Shown here: one piece after another, positions 34,421 to 46,510 of the stretch
Position numbering within the stretch: the first letter of the stretch is position 1
Layout: each line of letters opens with the position of its first letter
From: Saussurea involucrata
Lineage: Eukaryota > Streptophyta > Magnoliopsida > Asterales > Asteraceae
Assembly (NCBI GenBank): GCA_033807775.1
Contig: CM066317.1
Span: 40,241,870 to 40,305,869, forward strand
Reading direction: 5' to 3'
Length of the DNA stretch: 64,000 nt
Made by a program: the position numbers and the translations under genes
The notes under the pieces: generated by a model
Told to the model about the DNA's origin: nothing
Seen by the model: the letters and a program-made list of their open reading frames with translations, nothing else
The model's database searches: none

Positions 34421-34849
34421 TTAGACTTCGTCCCCGAAGTCTACTCCTGCAAACAGCTCCGGATAATTCTCTCGCATCTCCGTTTCAGGTTCCCAAGTCC
34501 ACTCGGAACCCTTTCGGTGTCTCCATTGAACCTCCACCAAACCAACAACCTTGTTCCGCGAGGTTCTCGTCCTCCTGTCAAGAATAGCAACTGGCTTTTC
34601 CACGTAATTAAGCCGCTCGTCGATCTGAATATCTTCGAGCGGTACTACTGCAGACTCACCCATCACACACTTCCGCAATTGCGAAACGTGGAAGGTGTTG
34701 TGAATCAGGTTCAGTTCCTCCGGTAGCTCCAACCGGTAAGCCACTTTCCCCACGCGGGCGATGATCCGGTAAGGCCCGAAATAACGAGGTCTTAGCTTCC
34801 CCCGCTTACGAAGCCGGATCACCCCTTTCCAGGGTGAAACCTTCAACAA
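34421..34849 (-). pseudogene. Element E integrase C-terminus with chromodomain
   Basis: 142 codons: VSPWKGVIRLRKRGKLRPRY, YFGPYRIIARVGKVAYRLEL, LIHNTFHVSQLRKC, then a chromodomain (VEKPVAILDRRTRTSRNK to VEVQWRHRKGSEWTWEPE, MRENYPELF). This places E in the chromoviruses, close to Tekay/Del. The chromodomain is thought to steer integration to heterochromatin. The piece is out of frame with the integrase remnant upstream. Confidence 0.85.
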
Positions 34850-34860
34850 TACATCATCAC

Positions 34861-35305
34861 CTACCTGAACTCCAAGTCGGATCGCCTTTTGTCAGCGTAG
34901 CTCTTCTGCCGACTCTGTGCAGTAACCAAACGGTCCCGCACCATTTGAATTGTCTCGGTCGTCTTCAACACGATGTCAGTACTCCCTAACACCCGATGCC
35001 CAACCTCACCCCAACAAACGGGCGTCCTGCATTTCCTACCGTACAAAAACTCGTATGGCGGCATGCCAATACTAGAGTGGTAGCTGTTGTTGTAGGAAAA
35101 TTCCGCCAAAGAACTCCACACAAATCTTTGTACATCTTTGTAGCTCCCGGGTGAATCGAGAACTTGGACTTATGAACTCCTCTTCGAGAAGTCCCTGCAA
35201 CTGATCGAAAAGATCGTCAATCCTTGACAAAGGATAACGATCCTTTACCGTAAGCTTATTCAGCCTCCTTCGCTCCCCAATTCGCGTGTCCATCACATAA
35301 GCCAA
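34861..35305 (-). pseudogene. Element E: rearranged scraps of RT and integrase
   Basis: After a protease end (YVMDTRIGE) come LNKLTVKDRYPLSRIDDLFD (RT), then LLEEEFISPSS, which normally precedes it. There follow an integrase start readable in another frame (IHPGATKMYKDL) and the integrase end LAEFSYNNSYHSSIGMPPYE and YGRKCRTPVCWGE. More than 1,000 codons of pol are missing, and two RT segments are in reversed order. The join at FDQLQ/GLLEE looks like recombination at a short shared CAG-rich stretch. Confidence 0.8.
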
Positions 35306-35311
35306 GTATCC

Positions 35312-35739
35312 CTACCCACTATGCTGGAGGTACCTCTGAGCTCTCGCAGCCAAACCTATGGCCGTAGTCTGCCTAGACGAATTTCCCTGAACTAACAGTT
35401 CTCCCCCGCTTGGGGTTCGAACTCGCACTTGTTTGTGACGACAAACAATCTCCGCGTCAAACTTATCCATCCAGTCCATGCCCATAATCACACAAAGTTC
35501 CCGCATAGCAATCGGGACCAGGTCTATGGGAAACCGCACTCCTGAGATCTCTAGGGTACACCCGCGAAACACGTCCGTGACCGTCAAGGTCCTAACATCA
35601 GCCACCTCGACGACAAGGGGATGACTCAATCGTCCTACAACTCGACCCAAACCCTCGCTAAAAGTGCGAGACACCAAAGAGGGAGTAGCCCCGCTATTAA
35701 ACATCACAACCGCAGGCACCGAGTTAACTAGGAACGTTC
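35312..35739 (-). pseudogene. Element E protease (second exon of gag-pol)
   Basis: Encodes TFLVNSVPAVVMFNSGATPS, LVSRTFSEGLGR, VMGMDWMDKFDAEIVC and RVRTPSGGELLVQG. The active-site triad reads N-S-G in place of D-S-G, one transition away, so this protease is predicted dead. It joins gag across the 78-bp intron at 35740-35817. It ends after YLQHSG at a TAG. Confidence 0.8.
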
Positions 35740-35817
35740 CTAACGTATAACTGAACCACAAATAAATACATGACATGGAACGGAAAGACAAAAAGAAAGA
35801 AACAAAAGGGATATACC
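35740..35817 (-). other. Predicted 78-bp intron at the E gag/protease boundary
   Basis: Minus-strand donor ACAG|GTATATC and acceptor CGTTAG|GAACG. Splicing gives VVTG-TFLVN, which matches the uninterrupted VVTGTFPIHS of gypsy D at the same place. The intron is T-rich. It contains no stop in the gag frame; the unspliced frame runs through it and stops just beyond 35740 after SVIR. Confidence 0.78.
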
Positions 35818-36960
35818 TGTAACCACTTTAGGCGTCGCTTGCGCCTCATCCACCGTCAACTGATGAACTCTCCCTCGAGCCGCTCCCGCCCCCGGCTGAT
35901 CAGTATGACCATCAGTGATGCGTAATGGGGCATTCCCAGGCGCCCTCGGTGCTCCACCCCCAATAGTTACCCCTGCTCTAGGACAGTTGGCCCCTACATG
36001 GCCCGTCTGATTACAGTTGAAACAAACCACTAACGGAACCTTACAATCCCGGCTGAGGTGACCGGGTTGGCCACACTTAAAACACCCCTCAACTCTCCTA
36101 ACTCCGGTATCTCGGGGCTTAAACCCGCCACTCCCAGAACCCGCGCACGAATCTGTGAACCTCGAACGTTTCGGCACTGCCGAGATGGGCGTCACTGGCT
36201 GTGCCGCCTTCCGCTTCTTAGCTTGGGTCTCCAGCTCAAGCTCCCTCCTTCGAGCGGCGTCCATCATGGCGGATAACGAAGTGTACGGTGCCGTGCTAAC
36301 AAATTCTCGGATCTCCGTGCGTAGCATATCTTTATACCTTGACATCTTCATCTCTTCCGAGGCGGCATACTGAGGACAGAATAATGCCATCTCGGTAAAT
36401 TTCCTGTTCATCTCTTTTACCGTCTCTGTTGTCTGGGTGAGTTCTAGGAATTCCTTAGCGATTCTCTCCATCTCTACCGGCGGTACATACTCTGCACGGA
36501 AACGAGTGACAAACTCGTTCCAGGTCAAGGTAGTGCGTTCGGCAGCCATCAATGCCGAGGCGCACCAATCCTTCGCGCCGTCACGAAGTAGATTTACTGC
36601 AAAACGGACCTTTAGGTTGTCCGGGCAACCACTGGTCAAAAATGCGAACTCCATGTCAGATACCCATCGCATACTGGTAATCGGATCCAGGTCTCCCTTA
36701 AATTCTGGCGGGGAACAGGCGGAGAGATCCCGGTATTGGAATTCTCGGTTACGGGGATGACCCTCCGCAGGCAGTGGAATAGCTGCAATACGCTCCTCCA
36801 GTAGGATCACCACTTCCTCTCGAATAGCAGTGATGCTCTCGGGGATCGCCTCCCCGATCGCGCGGGAAACCTCAGTAGCAATCAGTTCCCTAATACGCTC
36901 CTCAGTAATCCCCGACCCGGCTCGCGACGCTGCCGCGTTGTTCCTTCTTGTATTGACCAT
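35818..36960 (-). CDS. Element E gag (exon 1)
   Basis: About 381 codons from MVNTRRNNAAASRAG to KVVTG. It has a leucine-rich N-terminal helix (ERIRELIATEVSRAIGEAIP), the Retrotrans_gag domain (SPPEFKGDLDPITSMRWVSD, FVTRFRAEYVPPVEMERIAK) and a basic linker. Two intact zinc knuckles follow, CFKCGQPGHLSRDC and CFNCNQTGHVGANC. The frame is clean, unlike the rest of the element. It may therefore still make a capsid protein that packages E RNA. If not spliced, about 26 further residues (ISLLFLSFCLSVPCHVFICG...) would be added. Confidence 0.85.
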
Positions 36961-37757
36961 TCTAGAAAGAGAAAATTCAGAGATCTAAAAGCACATATAA
37001 CTCACCCTACCACGCTCATACTCCACTCCTTGGCTCCCTCGTGACTCTCCCCGACTCAAGCATGGATCCTGTGCTTCAGATAGTAGGAGCTCTACTACTA
37101 CCCTTCACACCTATCCTTACTCGTTTCGAGTCCTGTCCCGAGACATTCAAGTAGTCGATTACCACAAATAAACACATATAGTCAATCTAGCCCGTACAAA
37201 CACCTTTCCTAACTCCCTAGAAAGGTCATATCACCCACTATCCTTTGCTAACACGGAAACCCCACTAACCCTGACGAGTCGCCTCGTGAATGCACGGTCG
37301 TATACAGTGTAAAACCAAATAGACGTTCGAATAAGAGACTCTATCCTAGAACGGTTGGACTCAAACAAGAGCTGCGCAATAGAACTAAATCTAATATTCT
37401 AAGGCTATTCAGTTCCTACTGCATACAACCTAGAGTGCATTCGCTTAACAACCTATCAAAGCTAGCATGAGTTCCTATAAGCGATAAACCAGCATACGGT
37501 ACCATACAGTTCACATAAGCAATCTAGCATGCGTACACTACACCTGAAAGCAATAGGTACACTAAGTTCCTTACCTTCCCAGCTGGCGTCGGCTGATTGT
37601 ACACACTGCGCCCACGATCACCGTTCCCAAACGGGTTTTCTCTTTTCATTTAAAACAAAGATTTTGATAAAAGAATTTAAAGATCTCTTAGCCGCAACTT
37701 GAGACCAAACACACCGAGATGTGTTTGATTCACTCAAGCCGTGCTCTGATACCAAGT
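36961..37757 (-). other. Element E 5' leader with perfect tRNA-iMet primer site
   Basis: The minus strand has TGGTATCAGAGCACGG at 37739-37754, three bases inside the LTR. The ~800-bp leader has no long ORF. Confidence 0.85.
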
Positions 37758-40243
37758 TGTAACGTCCCAAAAATTACAAGGAAATTTAAAATTTTTAAAA
37801 CAACCATGATTTAATAATTCATGTCTTAAATAAAATTAACGTCGTTACTTCAAACCATCAACAAAGTTCATGCAGCGGAAAATTTCATAACTAAATTCAA
37901 GGGTTCAAAAGTGAAAGATTAATAATATTTGACACTCCACGCTCCATGTGTGTACTGTCACGCCCGACTGCCGCCCGCACCTGAAATAACAACACATTGG
38001 GAAAGGGTAAGCTAAAAGATTAGTGAATTCAATCACGCACGTAGGTAGCAACCCCACGCATATCGCCCCTACTCGCAAGTAGGCAACATCACCATCATCA
38101 CGAATATCAAACCACATAATGATTATTATATAAGCACGAACCTCGGTCCCACCGAGTACACAAAATACATTAATACAAGCTCAGTCCCACCGAGCCCTCG
38201 GTCCCACCGAGTAATTAATACAAGCTCAGTCCCACCGAGCCCTCGGTCCCACCGAGTAAAATTTGTTGTACTAGCTTAGTCCCACCAAGCCCTCGGTCCC
38301 ACCGAGCCCCTCAGTCCCACCGAGGTGTACACATGCATATATATATTCCACATACGAATCTAATAAATCACAACCAGTTATCACATCCCATCTAGTTCAC
38401 GTAAGCACATAAATACACGTAATCACACGTAACACAAAATGACGACATACATGAAATCCCTAACTACGCGGTGAGAGAACTCACCTCAAGGCTAAGCAAC
38501 GTGCTCACGAAACGCAGCACCAACACGGCAATCTTCTTCACTTTCTCCCACCTAAATACGTATATAAAGTCAAAGGAAAGTCCCGACCCATAACACGTTT
38601 ACTAGCTTTCAAACGACTAAATATTCCAGCTTTTTCTTAAAGGTTACGGGTCTGTTCGGGACCTGTTTTACCCCCTTAAAACTGATAAATATAGAAATTA
38701 AAATTCATAAATACGAAGTTCTCAGTCTTACGATTTCAGGGACGTATCGCACACGTCCTAACGACTTTTCTATAATTTACTATAGATTTTACAAAAATGC
38801 TTCGCAGAACAGCGAACACCCAGACCTTTCAGTACAACATGGCAACTCCGCCATGGCTATGGTCCGAATTGGTTTTTCCACAAAACAGAGGAAACTTAAT
38901 AGACTCCGAAACGAGACTTTTGGCACCAGTCCCATCCCAAACCGACATTCCAAGCAAAAGTTATGCGTAAAACAAAACAGGGACAGAAAGCTGGAAGTTT
39001 TTCGGACCAGACTGTATAAACAGCCCCATACGGCCCAGCTACAGGCCTAAACGGACTTTCGGCAAAACACGAAAAACTTTCCCAACTCGAATAGGGAACC
39101 CTGGGCACCAATTTCACCCCAAAACGAGTTACGAGCAGAAAGTTACGGCTTTCGCAAAACCGAGACAGATTCCAGGAAATTTTACATAAAATGACGAACC
39201 GCAGGCCTTGACCACTTTTTCTCCCAACTCGAGGCCGAACCAGTTTTCCGCTAAAACACAGAAAACGTGCCCGGTCCCGAGCTCGAAGCGTGGGCGCCAG
39301 TTTCGGCTCAATCGGAGTTACGAAGGAAAAGTTATTGCCGTCACAAAACCGGGGCTGAACCATATTTTCGCATAAAAAGATAACTTTTAACACGATTTGA
39401 ACGATTCGACTTAATTGAATAAGTCACGGGTTAAGGGCTCGATAGAGACTAAGGTCTGGTCACACCCCGCGCCACCCACTGCCATCTCCGGCAGTGGCGG
39501 TCGCCGGTGGCGGCTCTCCGGCGACGACTATACAACACACTCCGCACCCTCTCGCACCTCCGACCTCGCTCTTTCTCGATCGTCTTTGCAACCCAACAAA
39601 ACTCGCCACTGCATCACCATCTCTGGTGGTGATACCACAGTCGCCGACTACAGCGGCCAAGGCCGCCGCGACGCGGCTGTCACGGGAGAAAACCGACGAG
39701 GAAGACAAGAAAACAAGAACGAGAGAACGGAACTTACCTTCGACGACAAAACGGTGGCGGCAGTGGCTGCGCTCCTCCTCCGGCGTCCTTCCCTCCGGCG
39801 ATCAGCCTCCCGACTCCCTTCTTCTCGCCGCCGATCTCTCTCTCTAACCCTCTCTCGGTTTCTTCTCTATCTCCCTCTCTCTCGTTCCTACTCCGGCCGA
39901 TTGAATCCAACCAAGAAAACCACAAAAAAAAACCAAAGGGGATGTTTGTTTGCTGCATGAAACCGCCGAGAAGAAGAAAGGGGGGGGGGGGGTCGGTCCC
40001 CCTTCCTTGGCCGTTCAACACACCACAAATCCCTTTGGCCACCTTTGACCCCTAGACACTAACACTTTGACACTTTTGGTCCCTAGGTTTCCATAACATT
40101 GTAAAAAAAGAGTAAGGTTTGCCATACCTAACATTCGAGGTCCCTTTGACAACTTCCGTTAAAGAGACTCGCTTTAAAAAATAAAATAAAATAAATAAAT
40201 ACATTAAGAATTTTAAAAACCAAATCGGGACACGGGCTTTACA
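37758..40243 (-). repeat. Element E 5' LTR
   Basis: 2,486 bp. Compared with the 3' LTR it lacks a short stretch near its outer end and has two more palindrome units (38142-38324). It carries a 13-G run (39980-39992). It is followed by TSD catac. Confidence 0.93.
38142..38324. repeat. Palindrome array in the E 5' LTR (8 units)
   Basis: Same unit types as at 32341-32478, with an extra pair (CTCAGTCCCACCGAG + CTCGGTCCCACCGAG) and its short spacer duplicated. It shows that the array grows or shrinks between LTRs of one element. Confidence 0.9.
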
Positions 40244-40308
40244 CATACGCATGTTTGGCTGTAGTATATGTGCCAATTGCGCCCCCACAGCGCACCAAAA
40301 TGGGTCCT

Positions 40309-41898
40309 TGATATGCATTATTATTTAATGCATAAAGTGCCTTCTTCTTATCTTTATAGTTAGAATATTTTAATTATCCCAACATTTGAGTCATTTTTGT
40401 TTACTTATTTTTACCTTTTGTTTCATGGAGCTAAGTTTGTGATTTACCTATCTTTTAATGATTTAGGAAGGATAAATGTGAATTTAATTATAGTGCAACC
40501 CTGTCCAATGCTACAGCATTGAGGATCAACATTGTGGAATGAAGAAGTGATGTGGAGAAGACTTTTGGAAGCTGACTTTTCTGCATTGATCCAGCCATAT
40601 TTCAGGAGAAAGAAATTCAATGCTTGATCTATTTTGTAAACTCTTAGTTAGTTTTTTAAGCATGGGGTTGTAATCATGATATTTACCTTTATGAGTGGTG
40701 TAGTAGGTAGTTCTTTATGTTTGTGTGTAACCTTGCCTCTCCTCCTAGTACTATAAATAGGAGGGTTGTGCATCTTCTTTTGGTATATAATTTTGTGGGT
40801 CAGTTCTCACAGCTGGTTTGCAGGTCTCAAGTTTAATTTTATGCATTTCTACTTTATGTTCTTCATCTTGTTCATGTTCTTATTATTAGCTATGAGTTGC
40901 TGCAACATTGGTACAACATTGCTGCACTAACTTATAGCCTTTTAATTCTTGCATTTTACTTTCTTGTCATTTACATTTATGTCTTTAATTTATGTCTTTC
41001 ATTTCTGTAATTTATATTTCTTGTCATTTACATTCAAGTATGAGTAGCTAGTTTAATAGCTTGGGTGTGAGATTAAAGGGTGAGGTTTTAAACATAATGA
41101 AAAGTGGACATCGTTTCTCAATAATGATGTTCACCATTTTATGTTAAGTTTTATAGAAGATCAAGTTACTTCAGTACAGTTGATCACTTTTGAAAGTGTT
41201 AAAGTGCCATGGCGTCAGAGATGAGCCATTGATATGCACGTCAATCCGAATGACAAAGAAAGTAGGCTTGAGAGAGCTACTGACAAAAAGATTTGTCATC
41301 TCTGTTCTTTCTGGTAGATTTTGCCCGATAAGTTGATCATCTGTCTTGATGGTAACAGTGTATAGTGCGAGTCAGAGATGATCCACTTAGAACACGTCAA
41401 CTTAACTGATATGGGAATCAGCTCGAGATAGTGATTTTTAACAAAGAGATTTGTTTATCCATATACTTGGAAGACTTCACTTTGCTATTGATAGTTCTGA
41501 CACAACGCCAGAGATGGGTTGATTGACAACTAGACCAGTAGTGAATTGTTGAAAACCCGAGAGAGCATCCTGAAAAGTAGATGGTGAACTTAAGAATTAA
41601 GAGACAAATGCAGTAGCATTGCCACAACATTGGTCTGCTGGAATTTATGTTTAGACTTCACCCTAACATCTTACACCCTTGCTTTCCTTTATTTGTTCAA
41701 TATAATCTGTGATAACTCCAAAAAAAAATATTATCTTCGAATTGATCCTTGGAAATCATTTCTTTTACTAGACTTTTATTGCACTTTTACTCTAATCTCT
41801 GTGGGACGATACTTGGTTCTTACCATTTTATTACTTGAAAGACGACATTAGATCTCATTGTATACTTGTTGTGAGGTTTAATTAGCACACGTCTATCA
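40309..41898. mobile_element. Candidate solo LTR in copia H
   Basis: About 1.59 kb with TGATATGC at one end and TCTATCA at the other. It interrupts the H motif TKMGP/QRT: coding resumes near 41906. A TATA-like ACTATAAATAGGAGG lies at 40750-40764. Flanks gtcct and gtatt would be only a degraded target duplication, so boundaries are provisional. No protein coding was found. Confidence 0.5.
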
Positions 41899-41904
41899 GT
41901 GTAT

Positions 41905-43696
41905 TCAAAGAACTGTCAATCCTTAAAAACGATTAAGTGTATGTATGTTGGATATGAATCTCCAACAATTATCCGCTATTTAGAAGCTTTGACGAGTGAA
42001 CCTAATATCGCATGATTTGTGGATAGTCACTTTGATTACAGTCTTCCTGTCGTTAGGGGGAGATAGGAAAAAGTATTTTCCAAGGGAATGACATGAACTA
42101 TCATGGAATGTTCCCACTTTGTCTCATTTTGATCCCCAAACTTCACAATGTAAAGTTGAAGTCAAACGAAACAGACTCGATACCTGATACGTTAAATGTT
42201 ATTCCAGAAGTGACAAGATCACACATACAAGCTGCTAATATACCCGTAAGGTTAAAAGTCCCCAACAAGGGCACAAAGCCATTGGAAAGTGCGTTGCAAT
42301 CACACATAGTGGAGGTGTGGTTGAGGTCATAGCTACCAAATGGAAGTGGTGGAAGCTTCTTGGTTCGATGAATACTATTCTAAAGAAAGAGAATAGTAAG
42401 GCACATCCATTTATCATCAATACATAAAACTCTCATGAGATTATCTCTAATTATGTCCATGAATCACACTGGATGACGCTCCGAAGTTAATACTGATTCT
42501 AGAGATAAAGAAAATCTTAAATGAACTATGAGAGTACATATAAATCAATGGACAGACCATATATACTCATTGATGATTTATTCACATATACTATTGCTCG
42601 TAAAACGATAGAGCATGACGACATCGAACCACGCTCAGTTGAATAATATCAACAAAGAGCATATTGACCTAAAGAACAATCCAGAAAGAATTATATTCTT
42701 TGACAAAGGATCGGGTATTTGGTCCGGTAGTGCTAACCCACCAAGTGTAAAGCCCGTTGGACATAACTGAGTCTTTGTTAGAAAGCGTAACGAGAATAAT
42801 AAAGTCCTAATGTATAAGGCTCTCCTTTGGCGCAAGGTTTCTCACAACGCCCTGGATTGCCCACGAGGTTACTTACTAGCCTAGTAGTTTCCGAAGGACT
42901 GGAAATGCAGCTCATGGACGTGGTTGCCACATATCTCTATAGGGATCTAAATTCAGAGATATATAAAAGTGTTGGATGGAATTAAACCAATATCAAGTAA
43001 CTCTAAACTATGAAATGTGTTTACAATAAAATTAAAACACTCACTTTATAGATTAAAGCAATCTCTGCGGATGTGGTATAGCCGCCTGAGTGAATACTTA
43101 ATTGGGAAACGATATATAAGAACGATGAACTGTGCGCTTGCGTATTTGTTTAGGAAAAAAGTTCCAGATTTTCATAGTAGCTCTATATGTCGATGTTATG
43201 AACATAATAGACACTCTCGATGAAATAAGAGAAAACATAAGCTATTTGAAATCTGAATTCGAGATAAAAGATCTTGGCAAAACTTGGTTTTATCTAGATA
43301 CTTGAGCTACGACATCGAGTTTATGGAATACTCATCCACCGATCCACATATGTCTGGAATATGATCAGGCGACCTAATATGGACATAACACATCCGATTA
43401 GCACTCCCATGATAGGTCAAAGTGTTGGATATAAGGAAAGATCCATTTCGTCTAAAGGTTGAGGACGAAGAGGTGTTGGGAGTTGGAAATCCATACCTAA
43501 GTACAATATTATACTCAACATAATACACTTGACCGTATATTGTACTTCTCACTGAACTTGTCAGCTACATTTAGCTCAGCGCCAACGCAACGTCATTGGA
43601 ATGATTTCAAATTAATCTTTTGGCACCATTGACGTGGGCTTATAGTTTCCCTACGGAGAAAAATTGATTGATAATGAAACTTCAATACCTACTTAG
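41905..43696 (+). pseudogene. Copia H integrase end and reverse transcriptase, decayed
   Basis: Readable pieces on the plus strand: GYESPTIIRYLE across a frameshift near 41950, then SHIQAANIPVRLKVP near 42215. RT-like ARLLAQGF and HSLYRLKQSLRMWYSRLSEY lie at 42815-43105. RNase-H-proximal sequence follows up to the MITE at 43705. Multiple stops and frameshifts break every domain. Confidence 0.65.
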
Positions 43697-43704
43697 ATTG
43701 TGAG

Positions 43705-44242
43705 TAGGGATGGAAACGGGGCGGGTATTAGGCGGGTAATGCTTCCCCCGTCCCCGACCCCGACCCCCGTTTAAGCCCCCCGTCCCCGACCCCGCCCCGA
43801 CTAATCCCTGACGGGTTCGGGGGAGAAAATCCCCGACGGGTACGGGGAACCCGTTGGGTACCCGTTTACGAAAAAAAATTAAATTATTTTTAAAGAAAAT
43901 GAAATTAACGAGTTTTTAATTTTTAAAACAAATAAATAAACCTCAAGTTTCAAAAACATATAATGATATAATCAACCATGTGTAATCATAGTTCATGACA
44001 AATTTTAAAGTATAAAATTATCAAACAACGAATAAGAACTAATTAAATTATATATAAATATATATATATCGGGTATTATTAGGGGCGGGTAATACCATCC
44101 CCGACCCCGACCCCGAACCCGCTTCGGGTATGAAAAACAATACCCGTCCCCGCCCCGTTACCCGATTAGCCGGGGAATCCCCGCCCCATTAGGGGCGGGT
44201 ACCCGTGGGTACCCGACCCGACGGGTAAAATGTCCATCACTA
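43705..44242. mobile_element. hAT-type MITE (538 bp)
   Basis: Exact 8-bp duplication attgtgag at 43697-43704 and 44243-44250. Termini TAGGGATGGA and, inverted, TAGTGATGGA are typical hAT ends. The arms are rich in ACCCG/CGGGT repeats that form long imperfect inverted repeats around an AT-rich centre. No coding, so movement would need a hAT transposase supplied elsewhere. Confidence 0.88.
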
Positions 44243-44250
44243 ATTGTGAG

Positions 44251-44762
44251 CGGCAAAAGTACTGGCCTTATTGATGAAGTACCAAACAATTCCTTGGTAT
44301 ATATTTACTGATATTAGGTATATGTTTGATTCATATAAAGGTTGTTCCCAAACTAGATAATGAATTATCATATGGAACATGTCGATTGCTTGAAAGTAAA
44401 CTAAGCAAACCCTTAATAGCTATCCTCTTATATTATCAACAGTCTTACTCTCCATGAGACTATTCAAGAGTGTATATGGTTAAGGACTATCATTACACAT
44501 ATAAGAGGAGCTAGTAATTTTAAGTTTAACCACTATACAACTTGCATGTATTGAAATAATGCATCATATATCGAAGAAATGAAAGTTATATATATCAAGG
44601 GTTATAACACAAAGCATATTTCGCTTAAGTTTTTATATAATCAATTCTCCTAAAGATTCAAGTGAATTGAATAACATGCGAGGAAAATGTGACATGTTTG
44701 TTTACCAAATCAATACGTAAAACCATATTTGTGAAATATGTAGAAAGTATTAAAATGGAAAT
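44251..44762 (+). pseudogene. Copia H RNase H remnant
   Basis: AT-rich decayed sequence in the place of copia RNase H, between the MITE and element S. Only scraps resemble the domain. Confidence 0.4.
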
Positions 44763-44767
44763 GTTTT

Positions 44768-45113
44768 TGTGGATCCCAGATTAGTGCATACAAGTAAGAA
44801 ATCAATAGAATAGTATAACAATCAGTATTATTTCAACTAGTCATCCATATAACTTTGATAAACCTTTCAGAGTGTTTACAAAGCTTTTTTCAATAATGTG
44901 CTAAGACTATTATGAACGATTTAGACGATTAACCTAATTCTAAGGCTAAGCTATCTATTTATACTTAGGCCCATGACAGACAAGGCCCAAGCCCATTAAG
45001 AACTAAAGCCCATTTATCATTATGAGGTTTTTTACAAATAATTAATTAAACTAATTAAACTCTATAATTCTTTATATAGGTTTCTAATGTGTAGGACATT
45101 TATGGTCCTAACA
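44768..45113 (-). repeat. Element S 3' LTR
   Basis: 346 bp, nearly identical to 46511-46855. It is followed by the minus-strand PPT at 45114-45123. Confidence 0.88.
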
Positions 45114-46510
45114 ATCTCCCCCTAAAGTTATATAAAGAAAAAAAACATTGAAAACTTCAGATCTTGATCTTCTCTCCTTCTTGAATCCTTGAAGACCTTT
45201 GGTGTTGCTTGTCTTCATGACATTCAATGCTCCCCCTTGAATAAAGCTCTTATCTTTGTATCTTCAACTTTATCACCAGATTCAATGAATTTGTCTTTGA
45301 AATGCAAGTTGAATTTGCTTTCAGCTTTAGCTTTAAGAACTTGTAGAACCATTATGCTCGATGGAGGAAATAGTTTGTTAGCGAACACCACTTGATAAGG
45401 AATGAGAAGAATTCATCACTTGTAAATAGTTTGAACTCTTTTTCGAAACTGATACACTAACAGTTACTCCCCTTCAGCTTTTGCTTACTCCCCCTCAACA
45501 TGATAATCGGTGTCTTTGAATATGTATCATTTCTCCCCCTCATGATGCTTAGGAGCATGTAATCGCAAAGACAATACTTGTGAGTAGCAAAATTGCAGAT
45601 AAAACGTTAAGTAACCAAGATGGGGTAAAAATCTAATACAGAAACTCAATAGTAACTGTTATCACAACAATTAAAATAATTGTGTGGCCTATGTTCAGAG
45701 TTGGCAACGGGGTATCTCTGATAGGACTTCTAGTTATCACTGAAGTAAGAATATTAAAACATTCCTTTTCAAACTGTTCCGACAATATCACGAAGATATG
45801 CAAATGGAATCACAAAGACTCGTGCAATGTGTGAAAAAAATAATGTATATCGATTTGGCTCAAATATTGATTCAACTTGGGACGCAAGTTGAATTCAATA
45901 GACACGGTGTTAGAATATGAAGTTCGGAGACCGGAGCTGATGTCTTCCTTTTTCAATAACTAAGACCTCCGAGTGAGGAATAGATATATTATGTGCTAAA
46001 CCTCCGTGCATTTATGGAACAAGCATCTTTTGTGAGATACTTAAGTGGCTAGGTGGGGTGACACGAGTTATCGACACTGGGCTCGTGTCTGTTTCAATAT
46101 TCATCTCCAAAGAACGAGAATGAATAGATTGTGTGGTTACCCGAATAACTGACTCGCTTTGGTAAGGACCAATAATTATTTTAAGTCCTGTCACATCCTC
46201 ACCATTTTCTTTTCACTCCGAACTCATCTATCAATCTAGACACCTCACTGTTGTCTATAAGGGATGTGTTTCTTGGGTAGGTCCTTCCGGTTCTGGATAG
46301 ACCATAGAAACGATGTAATTCCTAACACTCATTGCATGCATCGAGTAGAACAGTTTAGTAAACAGTGAAGTACAAGTTCTAAACTGAAGTGTTTAGAAGT
46401 CAAACTTTTAGGAACGAGTCCTGATCTGAGATGATCAGAAATCATAAAAATTAACTTCGAGTTCTGATCTGAGGTAATCAGAAGTCATAAAAATTAAGTA
46501 AGAAATCAAT
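45114..46510 (-). other. Element S interior
   Basis: No coding region supported. Five PPT-like blocks lie in its left third. The right edge repeats AAGTAAGAAATCAAT, which also occurs within the LTR (46533 onward), suggesting that a deletion removed the PBS. Confidence 0.55.

Larger units (their letters stand above)
31940..40243 (-). mobile_element. Tekay/Del-like gypsy element E, pol deleted
   Basis: LTRs 31940-34403 and 37758-40243 with TGTAACG..TTTACA ends, TSD catac (31935-31939 and 40244-40248), perfect iMet PBS and PPT. The internal 3.35 kb keeps gag, protease, scraps of RT and integrase, and a chromodomain, all on the minus strand. By eye the 2.46-kb LTRs differ by under 1% apart from indels, so E is young and probably moved with help from an intact relative. 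It sits in the integrase of H. Confidence 0.92.

Noticed and set aside
45189..45395. 68-codon ORF in S
   Set aside because: Short, low complexity and on the strand opposite to the element; PPT-like blocks run through the area.
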